In this document: one piece after another, positions 55,741 to 64,000 of the stretch
Layout of the letters: the number at the start of each line of letters is the position of its first letter
Numbering within the stretch: the stretch's first letter is position 1
Assembly (NCBI GenBank): GCA_910589415.1
Contig: OU342635.1
Location: 10,168,001 to 10,232,000, forward strand
DNA from: Malachius bipustulatus
Lineage: Eukaryota > Arthropoda > Insecta > Coleoptera > Melyridae
Direction: 5' to 3'
DNA: 64,000 nucleotides
Program-made: the position numbers and the translations under genes
The notes under the pieces: generated by a model
Told to the model about the DNA's origin: nothing
Databases searched by the model: none
What the model saw: only the letters and a program-made list of their open reading frames with translations

Positions 55741-55991
55741 TTTAAGTTCCCAAAGGGCAGAAGACCGTTTTTAAAAGAAATTATCTTTTATTTGAGCAAG
55801 ACGTTACTTATACAGAGTCTCGTACAATACTAAATCTTATCATGCTAAAGTATACTTCATCTTAAAATAACTAACAATGCATTACTTATTCTATATTAAT
55901 AATATGATATTGAGGTCTGCGTATTCACTGGAAGTGCTAATATGCAGACTTTGCGTTTCAATTGTTCTTCTCCAGAATCGCCAACATAACT
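55740..55991 (-). repeat. 5' LTR of errantivirus (252 bp)
   Basis: Identical by eye to the 3' LTR. It should carry the promoter; an obvious TATA box is not certain (TATTAATATAGAATAAG is a candidate). Confidence 0.95.
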
Positions 55992-55995
55992 CAGG
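55992..55995. repeat. Target-site duplication (CAGG), 5' side of errantivirus
   Basis: Matches 48,175-48,178. Confidence 0.8.
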
Positions 55996-56189
55996 TGCCT
56001 TTTTTATTCCAGGCTGTAATTATTAATAATGAGCTTTAAATTAAAAAGGTGTAAGTAACAAAATGATAGAACTTTTATGAATAATTTACCCGTTGCTTGT
56101 TGAAGTTTTTTTTTAGAAGGAAATTATCGTTATCGTCGAAGTGATTTGAACCGATTTAACTTTTGCCCATTAGCAACTAATGCGGGATA

Positions 56190-57860
56190 CCTCTCTCCAT
56201 TTCATTTTTTTTAACTTTCTCTCGTTTCAGATCGTCCTTCCTCACTTACTCATGCAGAATATCTCTCTCTGTTTCAAAAGTGTTGGCTGTCCTTAAGACC
56301 TCTCGGTAATTTATGGTTTTCTGGAAAATTTTCCCTCATTCGAGATTATTTTTACCCACAATGGAGGATCTCTTCCTCTATTTGAAGATTATCTGCTTCC
56401 CAAAAGTTCAATCGGTCATATTTTTATGAGAGTTCTCCCTTTTTCAGGATTCTTTTGTATTTCAGAATCTCTCTTTTTTGGAAACCTCCTCTCGTTCAAG
56501 ATTATTCTTTCCCGCTCAACAATGCAGGAGATCTTTCTCTATTTCAAAAGCGTTGGCTGTCCTTAAGACCTCGCGGTCAGTTGTGGTTTTCTGGGAAATA
56601 TTCTCTTATTCAAGATTCTTTTTACCACTAACGAATGGAGGATCTCTTCCTCTATTTCGAAATTTTCTGCCCAAAAGTTCCAATGGTCATATTTTTCTGA
56701 GAAACTCTCCATTGCTCAAGATTATTTTTCCCATCAGAAACTAATACAGCAGAATCTCACTCTTGATTTCCTTTTTTTTTTGGAAATCTCTCTTTCAAGA
56801 CTTTTCTTCCTTGCAGGAGATCTCTCTATATTTTAAAAGTGTTGACCGTCCTTTAGACCTCTCGGTCATCTATTATTTTCTAGAAAATGTTCTCTCATTC
56901 AAGATCATTTTTACCCACCATTTCCATTTACCACAAATGAAGAATCTCTTCCTCTATTTCAAAAGTATTGACTATCCTCGCGACTATTTATTAAGTTTTT
57001 TCCCACCAACTTATTCAGGATCTTTTCCTCTATTTCAATAGAGTTGACTCTCCTGAAGACTCCTCGATCGTCTGCATATTTTTCTTTGAAACATTCCCTT
57101 ATTCAACTTTTTTCTCACCAACGAATGCAGAATCTCGTCCTTTACTGTATGTCTAAATTATCGGATACCCGAAATTTTTTTGAGGCATATTATTCTGAAA
57201 AACTTTTCCATGTTCAAGATTCTTTTTCCCACAGCAATTAATGCAGAATCTCTCTTTATTTTTTATTTTTTTGGAAACCTTCTGTGGCGAACCCAGTTGA
57301 ACCCACCCCGGGGCTCTGCAAAAATGCAACAAATCCCATTCAGTTCACCCATCTGACCTCTGGAATCTTCTCTTGTTCGAAATTGTTATTCTCTTCTTAC
57401 TAATGCTGAATATCTCTATATTTCAAAAGTGTTGGTTGGCCTTAAGACCTCTTCGATCATCTATATTTTTCTGGTAAACGTTGCCTTATTAAATTTTTTC
57501 CTATCAACAAATGCAACAAATGCAGGATGCCTGTTTCAAAATTATTTATTAGATTAAAGATCCCTGAGTCCTATATCTCTAGGGTACTTTCCCACATTCA
57601 AAATTCTTCTGTTGCATCAACTAATGCAGGATTTCTCTCTCACTTTTCGTTTATTTCAAAAGTATTGGATGTCCTGAAGACTCCTTGGTCGTCTGCATAT
57701 TTTTCTGAGATACTTTCCTACGTTCAAGATACTTTTTTCCCACCAACCAAGCAGGATATCTCCCTTTATTCCTAAAGGGTTGACTGTCCTGAAGACTATT
57801 CACAATTTTTTCCACCAGCGGCGAATGCAGGATACCTTTCGATATAATCCACAAATGTTT
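56190..57860. repeat. Degenerate tandem array, CT-rich strand
   Basis: Blocks of the type CTCTnTTTCAAAAGTGTTGG, then (C/T)TGTCCTTAAGACCTC, recur near 56,275, 56,545, 56,830, 56,958, 57,035, 57,425, 57,655 and 57,765. AATGCAGGAT(A/C)TCTCTCT and TTTTTCCCACCAA blocks alternate with them. Spacing is irregular (about 80-390 bp), pointing to an old array with indels. ORFs here are artefacts. Confidence 0.75.
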
Positions 57861-58798
57861 ACCAGATCCACAAATGTTTACCAGTCGGGGTAATTTTTTC
57901 TCTATATCACACGCGGTAAGTCCTAAAGAGAAATTGATTTAAATTGAAAGATCATCGCTGTCGATTCGCCCTTTGAGCAAGTTTTCAACGAAATAAGGAA
58001 AAAGTTGAGTATTATTTTGAGAAATTTTCACCAGGTCACGTCAGGTCAGGTGCTCCTTAAAATCCACTAAAAATGGATGGCCCAACCTACATAGATCGCT
58101 ATTGAGGTACATAATTTGCTTATAGGAAACTGGGCCTGTTTCTAATCTTAGAAACATCATCAGAGCAGAAAATGGAACATTTCATTAATTTAAGTGGCGT
58201 CATTTTTCTAATTTTTTTTCATCGTTTTTGTCATTTTTTACTTGCTTTTATTAAATTTTATCCAGGGAAATTAAGTGACGAAAATTAGAGTCATTTGAAC
58301 TCAGCTCAAAATAAATCATCGTGTAAGTACCTAACTCTAATTAAGTTTATTGTTGAAGTTTCAACATATTTCCAACCTTTAACATCATTGTCAGAACTTG
58401 AAAGGGCAACTTAATACTGCACCGTTTCCCCAGCGATATGACAGGAAAGTAAAATGAGCCATGTAAGCAAGAATAGCAGTAATGCTGATGAAAGTTACTA
58501 AGCCTAAATATTCAATTTTAAGGGAACGAGGTCCTACAATAATCGAGAGATTATTGTAGTGTCTAGAAAATCTAGAAATGGTATATCTCCCGTGTATTCA
58601 TTTGGCACAAGCAGTTTTTAAAAGCACAAAAATATTTATAACAGAAGTGGGATTGGAGCCCATGCGATCAAGGTTTTTAGACTAGCAGGAACTAGAATCA
58701 TTAGTTAGGTTAGATGCAGGTTGTTGAACTTTCAACGCAGGAAATTTGTCAAAATTACAAAAAAAGTTGAATAATTCCAAACCTTTCTCACATCCCTA
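57861..58798. other. Intergenic/intronic DNA, nothing recognised
   Basis: A CCTGTTTCTAATCTTAGAAA palindrome near 58,135 next to a minus-strand CTGATGATG phrase may be another repeat relic. No gene supported. Confidence 0.35.
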
Positions 58799-58800
58799 TA

Positions 58801-58964
58801 CAGCGTGTTTTACATATAGTAATTATGCCTAAAAGCGTTTTCCAATTAGCTATATGTCATATAATATGACCTAGAATTTCAACGTAGGATCGGAAAATAT
58901 ACAGAAAGTATTTCTTACACTTTTTCCAAAACGTCTAATAGGTCACTGATTTCGAAACACCGTG
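58801..58964. mobile_element. Possible 164-bp MITE between TA sites
   Basis: The ends CAGCGTGTTTT and GAAACACCGTG are short imperfect inverted repeats flanked by TA. They resemble the CAGGGTG group. Confidence 0.45.
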
Positions 58965-59296
58965 TATATTGTTGTTTTTATTTTAAGTTCTAATCACTCT
59001 GGTTCATATCTGATTCAAAAACGTATTCAGTTCTGGAGTAACTTTTATATTTAAATTCCTTTTAAAAATTTTAGCAAATGTTGAAAAATTTAGCGAAAAT
59101 GATGAATTTTAACATATTTTTTTTAAATTAACTGCTGCTACTTAACAAAACAATACAGAGTGAAAGAAGAACAAAATTGTTTTCTTGAATAACAGTGTAT
59201 TGTTGATGACGCGTCAACAAAGCTAGCCCGAGTAATAATAAGTAAAAAAATCACTAAGGGTAAACAAACTGTTAAAAGTTTTATAAAACTGGACAT

Positions 59297-59502
59297 CAGG
59301 GTGATTCACCATGAGTTTTCAGTAAAGTAGTAGCATCTCTGAAAGTAAGCGTAACTGAAATTCGAAAGAAAATTTGGAAATCGCAATTAATTAGTCATAA
59401 TATTCTACACAAGTGAAACATTTTTATTTCGGTTATACCGGAACTCGCTATCTACTGCAGTAGCTATACTTCTATTAAAAAAACTCATCTTGAATCACCC
59501 TG
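59297..59502. mobile_element. 206-bp MITE, CAGGGTGATTCA ends
   Basis: CAGGGTGATTCA followed by ATGAGTTTT near the left end is matched in inverse by AAACTCAT…TGAATCACCCTG at the right. TA does not flank it on either side, so the target duplication has decayed or differs. Confidence 0.6.
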
Positions 59503-59607
59503 AACCTACTTTTAAATTTAATGAAATCAGAGATTACAGAACATTTTTATTATAAATAAATTCTGTAAAAAAAAAATAAATGAAAATAAATAATAAATAC
59601 AACTAAC

Positions 59608-59641
59608 CTGATAAAAGACCACCACCACGTTTAATATTCAT
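59608..59641 (-). CDS. Possible alternative first exon (MNIKRGGGLLS)
   Basis: The minus-strand ATG at 59,639-59,641 opens 11 codons (MNIKRGGGLLS) and ends in phase 1 at a good donor, GTTAGTTG. A G+C-rich block lies about 200-430 bp upstream, as for a promoter. The phase matches the acceptors at 42,626 and 36,406, so it could be an alternative N-terminus of the GRIP-like gene, about 15 kb upstream of the other start exon. It could equally begin a different gene or be chance; eleven codons are too few to judge from sequence. Confidence 0.35.
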
Positions 59642-60070
59642 AACTTCACCAACCCCACCGTCTCTCCCCAACCATTATCTCGAACCTGATAATTTCCAAT
59701 AAACATAAACTCTCTACACAGTCTACATTGTAACAAACAAACACCCGATAAATCAACAGGATAAAATTAAAGTGTCTTATCCTACCCTACCCTACATCAA
59801 CATCTACGGCCTACCTCACGGACCCTTCTCTATCCCAATCCGAATCGCGCGATAATAAGGGCGCCCCTGCGCGACTGGCTCGAGATAACCGAGCCCGGGC
59901 CACGTGCAGACGCGACTGAAAACTGAAACGGCGGGCGCGTTTCAGGAGTTTCAGCCACGCTCCTCAGCCTTCCTTCCTATCAGGGGAAAACCGCACATGT
60001 GAGTTGAGAGGTCTGCCTCTGCCTCTACTCTGTAGTGCGGTTCCTGAGATTCCCAGCCCGGCAAGCGCTT
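59642..60070 (-). promoter_or_regulatory. G+C-rich promoter-like region
   Basis: 59,840-60,060 is CpG-rich (GGCGGGCGCG, CCGAGCCCGGGCCACGTG) within AT-rich DNA, like the block upstream of 44,687. It includes a CACGTG E-box. No transcription start can be fixed. Confidence 0.4.
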
Positions 60071-61842
60071 TAGGGATGAAACGAGAAAGTTGATTATTCT
60101 TCTTCCATGAAATTAAACTATGAAGAATGTATTTTTTTTAGGAATTTTATCCCTCGTTACATTATAATAGTTCTCCTTCTTCTCTACTATTGCCTTTAAT
60201 TTCATGTTCATTTCCCTCTTTAATAATAATTATTATTCCACCCTCGAGCTGTCTTCTTGTTTTCATAACCTTTCTCAAATTATCCTATACCTACTTCAAT
60301 CAAACATCCTTATGCCTATCTGTTGATGAATACTATGAAGTATGAATATACCCAAACACAATCAATTAAATTAATGCAAAATATACATTCAGATCAAGTC
60401 GGTTTTTAACATGAAATTTAACATACCTACGTGAATGTAAATGAATTTGATTATGTCCCAATTATTTCTTTTTAGAAAGAGAGAGAATCGATACTATTTT
60501 TAGATTAGACACATTCGTTCTACTCTGTTAGTTTTTTGGCTTAGTTTAACTCATTTAGCAACATGATTTTTCAAATATATTCAATTTAATTAGTAAACAA
60601 CAGCACGTGGTTACGACGATGACCAATCCAAAACTGGCCACACCAGATGTTGCTCAACTTTTGTGATGTGTTCAAAGTAATAACTACTACTAATACTTAC
60701 TAGCTGTCAGCCGTTAAAATGATTAATTTTAACAATTTATTTTTCAGATCTTTTTATTTCTTGTAAGAATCATCTTCGTTCGAGAATAAAGGGAAAAAAA
60801 GGTAATTTTAACTGTCATAAGTTCATAACTGTGTCATAACTGCACATCAAAGTACGCCTAACCTCAAGCCTGTCGATCATTTGATTTAGAAACCCCTGAA
60901 AAATCTTGTTTGTGCCATTGCACCTGAAACTAGAGAGAGAAGAGATTATTGGTAGTCTTTACTGAGGCGATCTCTGAAACAAATTGATATCATAATAAAT
61001 TATTGGTAATTGTAGACATCCGCGGCTCCTAAGTTTCATCAATTTTTTCGGGACCGAGGAGCGAAATAGGGGTGCTGGGTGGGTAAGAAGCTAAAAACAG
61101 CCATTGCAAACTAATGTTAAGGTCACAACTAAGGCCTCTTTGACACTACGGTCGAATTTCTATTTTTTTCTTCACTTTCAGGGCAAGTAAAATCTTCGAG
61201 ATTAACAGTAGCACGGTTTTTATTTTGAATTTTGCATTTAATTTGAATTTATATCCCGAAAATCATTGCATCAATCCCTGTGGACTGGACACGATTTATG
61301 TGAAAGCGGATATATTGCCGGTCCGGTACTGTAAGCTTCCAAGCGCTTGGCATTGTGTCGTGAAGTGGGTACATCCGTATTCGCGGTATCTAATCGACGC
61401 CTCTTGTCAGGACCGCTTTCTCTCCGCACTCTCAAAACCGAGTTTATAGGCCGTTTTTTTTTCTTTCCCTTTCATTTGCAAAGCAAATTAATACCTTACT
61501 GGTGTTACTATAGGTATGTCCTCCACCCCTATATACCGTGTGTCCCCGGATAGGTGAAACGACTCTTATAAAAGACAAAAAATTTTTGATTTTAATTTTT
61601 TGGGGTTCAGCCCTGCTTGGCTAAAGAATAATTTCTAACAAAATTTTAGTTTTGAAAAATCAAGCATGCCTTGGAAATTTCCAAGAAACCGGTTTTTATG
61701 TTGAGTAAAGTGCCTTTTATGTGGCAAATACGACAAAATGTTATTTAAAAAAGTTGTTCAGAATCAACATTTAGGTACGTATACCAAATTTCAAAATCAT
61801 AGGCCCATTTTGATCTTTTACATTTACTTTCATGTTTATTTC
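60071..61842. other. Intergenic DNA, nothing recognised
   Basis: No domain-bearing ORF. A single MITE-type end (TATACCGTGTGTCCCCGGATA) lies near 61,535 without a partner that I can identify. Confidence 0.35.
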
Positions 61843-61959
61843 ACAAATCAAAGAATTTCATTTGTAACAAAGACTGATATTGACAGATTGCTATTGCTAT
61901 GGATACGATTTGGCTTTTCCATGGCAGTCTTTGTTACAACATGAAATTATTTGATTTGT
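61843..61959. repeat. Short hairpin, about 33-bp arms
   Basis: ACAAATCAAAGAATTTCATT…TAACAAAGACTG at 61,843-61,876 pairs with CAGTCTTTGTTA…ATGAAAT…TTTGATTTGT at 61,925-61,959, with a few mismatches. The loop is about 48 nt. It could be a MITE core or a precursor-like hairpin. Confidence 0.6.
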
Positions 61960-61989
61960 TCCAAGAAAGTTTAAAAATTATGGAACCTC

Positions 61990-62593
61990 TTTCCTTCATC
62001 TCACTTTGAGCAAAACTTTACTCTCGCTCATTTGACTACTGAATTTTGAAAATTTTGTGAACATCCTTCATCTCTTTTTTTGCAAAACTTTCTCTTTTCC
62101 GATAATTAAGTCTCTTACTCCGATATATGTATTTTTTTAATTCTCCTATTTTCGCATTTTGACAAGTTGGCTAAGAATTTTTGAAGATTTTTGGAGTCTC
62201 CTTCCTTCATTTCCACGTCAATCAAAACTTTACTCTCTCTGTTACTCCAACGATATCTCAAATGTTATTTGAGATCATAGCATTTTCGCAAAATTGAGCA
62301 AGAAACTTTTAAATTTTTGGAGCATCCTTCATCTCTTTTTTCGCAAAACTTTAATTTTTTTCTTATTCAAATAATTTTTTTAATTTCTCGAATTTTCGCA
62401 TTTTGCAAAGTTGGCCAAGAATTTTTAAGATTTTCGAAGCCTCCTTCCTTTATCGCACTTTTATCAAAACTTTATTAAGTGTCTGCAGGTCCTTTTCTTA
62501 AATTCCTTTTATTTTCCCATTTTGCCAAGTTGACCAAGAATTTTAGAAGATTTTTGAAGTCTCCTTCCTGCATTTCCACTTCAAACAAAACTT

Positions 62594-62631
<38 letters not shown>

Positions 62632-63220
62632 TACCCAACGATATCTCAAATGTCTTACATTTTCGTATTTTAGCAAATTTGACCAAGAAATTTTAAAAAT
62701 TTTTTGGAGAATTCTTGATATTACGTTTAGCAAAACTTTATTCCATCTCTTACTCGAAGATTTTTTTAATTCTCCTATTTTCACATTTGGCAAGTTAGCC
62801 AAGAATTTGTGAAGATTTTTTGAGTGTTCTTCCTTCATTTCCACTTCAATCAAAACTCTCTGTGTTACTGCAACGATCCACTTTTTCGCAAAATGAACCA
62901 AGAAACTTTGGAAATTTTTGGAGCATCTATCATCTCACTTTAACAAAACTTTGTTGTGTCTCTTACTGCAAGAATTTTTTTTAATTCTCCTATTTTCACA
63001 TTTTGCCAAGTTAGCCAAAAATTTTTGAAGATTTTTGGAGCCTCCTTCCTTCATTTTCACTTCAATCAAAACTTTACTCTTTCTGTTACTCCAAAAATAT
63101 CTCAAATATCTTACATTTTCGCATTTTCGCAAAATTGACCAAGAAAGTTTGAAAATTTTCATGTCACTTTTAGCAAAACTTTATTCCGTCTCTTAACTCC
63201 AAGAATTTCTTAAATAATTT
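61990..63220. repeat. Satellite array, about 120-bp unit, partly alternating
   Basis: CAAAACTTTA(C/T)T starts recur near 62,024, 62,094, 62,222, 62,344, 62,463, 62,586, 62,731, 62,943, 63,066 and 63,172. AATTCTCCTATTTTCnCATTTT, AAGTTnGCCAAGAATTTTT, GAAGATTTTTGGAG and CCTTCCTTCATTTCCACTTC lie between. Two unit types alternate (a GACCAAGAAA type and a GCCAAGAATTT type), so a higher-order period of about 240 bp is likely. Confidence 0.85.
62596..62626. repeat. (CT)n microsatellite inside the satellite
   Basis: About 31 bp of CT dinucleotides, expanded from the CTCTCTCTGTTAC segment present in other monomers. Confidence 0.95.
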
Positions 63221-63317
63221 CTCCTGATTCAAAGAATGTAGTAGAACATTTTTGCAACGTTCCTCCACCTTCACCATTACCAAATAATGAATTTCTGAGA
63301 GTCATAAATATAATATA

Positions 63318-63935
63318 CAGGGTGATCCCGAAATGGCGGACACGGACAGCACCACAGCATCTATTGTGGATTAAAGATTCTAAGTTTTATTTACTGTTTT
63401 CTCCAGTATGGCTTCCTTAAGAAGATATGACCACTTTTGTAGAAAATAAAGTCACAACACTGCACTGGATACCCTTCTTCGGACAGAGAAATAATGTGTA
63501 GGTCTACAATACCCAGATAGATGTTACCATGGAAACATATGAAATGGAAACACAACAAAGCTTAAAACAATAATCGTTGCGCGGATACAAATTCCATAAT
63601 ATTATTCAAAATCTCGAATTCGAACAACGATGCCACATTGAAAAATTTTGTTGAACTCAGGGAATAGGTAAACTTTGAATGCCTGTAATTCCGTTCCCGA
63701 TAATAAAAATAATAAAAAGCAAACATTATCGTTATAGTTTTATGAAATCATATGTTTTGCCAGTGGAGGTTCTTTAAATTTGACCGCCATTTCGATTTAA
63801 AGTTTGGAAAAAGGACACCCTATCTATATCTCGGTAACGAAGCCGAGGAACCCATTTTTGTTTTAAATTTACAGTATTTCTGAACATCCTCTACAACACC
63901 CTGTATTCCGTGTCCGCCATTTCGGGATCACCCTG
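63318..63935. mobile_element. 618-bp MITE, CAGGGTGATCCCGAAATGG ends, TA duplication
   Basis: Perfect 28-bp inverted ends (starting CAGGGTGATCCCGAAATGGC) lie between TA at 63,316-63,317 and 63,936-63,937. The left 220 bp is related in reverse complement to 23,655-23,865 and to part of 24,230-24,385. The right part contains another CACCCTGTA site and a CTCGGTAACGAAGC phrase shared with the 7.5-8.0 kb element. No transposase. Confidence 0.85.
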
Positions 63936-64000
63936 TATTTGATTTTAACTGTGGAATTTGAGATCTAGTTAATGAATAATATTGTATCTTCTTTTTAGTC

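Larger units (their letters stand above)
48179..55991 (-). mobile_element. Complete errantivirus (gypsy-type endogenous retrovirus), 7.8 kb
   Basis: Full-length minus-strand provirus in this order: 5' LTR (55,740-55,991), primer-binding site, leader, gag, -1 shifted pol, env, polypurine tract and 3' LTR (48,179-48,430). All three ORFs are open and the two LTRs are identical by eye over 252 bp, so insertion is very recent. Presence of env, a tRNA-Ser-like primer site and AGTTA… LTR start place it with insect errantiviruses (Metaviridae), nearest in layout to the 17.6/297/gypsy group. It is in the same orientation as the GRIP-like gene. Confidence 0.95.

Noticed and set aside
58635..58700. Second tRNA-like B box (minus strand)
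   Set aside because: Too many mismatches to the consensus and no A box at the right distance.

Overview
This is an AT-rich, intron- and transposon-dominated stretch of an animal nuclear genome, almost certainly an insect. The indications are minus-strand exons with GT..AG borders, an insect-type errantivirus with a tRNA-Ser-like primer site, an RTE-type LINE, a tRNA-derived SINE, a Penelope-like remnant, many foldback MITEs with TA target duplications, and several satellite arrays. I cannot name the order or species with confidence.

Host genes. The window is mostly the 5' part of one long minus-strand gene, recognised as a GRIP-like multi-PDZ scaffold (Grip). A start-codon exon lies at 44,597-44,687. 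A probable second exon lies near 42.6 kb. An exon at 36,263-36,406 opens the first PDZ domain, and an exon at 3,700-3,909 completes it. All proposed exon junctions are phase 1, and the intron splitting the PDZ domain is about 32 kb. A short ATG exon with a good donor in the same phase (59,608-59,641), next to a GC-rich block, may be an alternative first exon. Inside the 32-kb intron, on the opposite strand, is a compact intronless ORF for a mitochondrial F1-ATPase inhibitor (IF1-like) at 33,924-34,298.

Retroelements. 48,179-55,991 is a complete gypsy/errantivirus-type endogenous retrovirus on the minus strand. It has identical 252-bp LTRs, a 4-bp target duplication, a primer-binding site, polypurine tract, gag, a -1 frameshifted pol, and an intact env whose ATG directly follows a splice acceptor. 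11,865-14,102 is a 5'-truncated RTE/BovB-like LINE whose remaining ORF is uninterrupted and flanked by an 11-bp duplication. A Penelope-like GIY-YIG remnant lies near 47.1 kb, followed by a hammerhead-like motif. A tRNA-derived SINE lies at 23.4-23.6 kb.

Foldback DNA elements. At least nine palindromic or TIR elements are visible. Most begin CAGGGTG and sit between TA dinucleotides. A second group begins (A/G)TCCA. The 45,181-45,761 element has 255-bp arms that are nearly perfect.

Tandem arrays. Diverged satellites lie at 16.9-17.4 kb (about 130 bp), 23.1-24.7 kb (about 530-600 bp), 26.0-27.2 kb (about 138 bp), 30.5-32.0 kb (about 155 bp), 56.2-57.9 kb (irregular) and 62.0-63.2 kb (about 120 bp, partly alternating). 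The remaining stretches are AT-rich intronic or intergenic DNA in which I see no supported gene.
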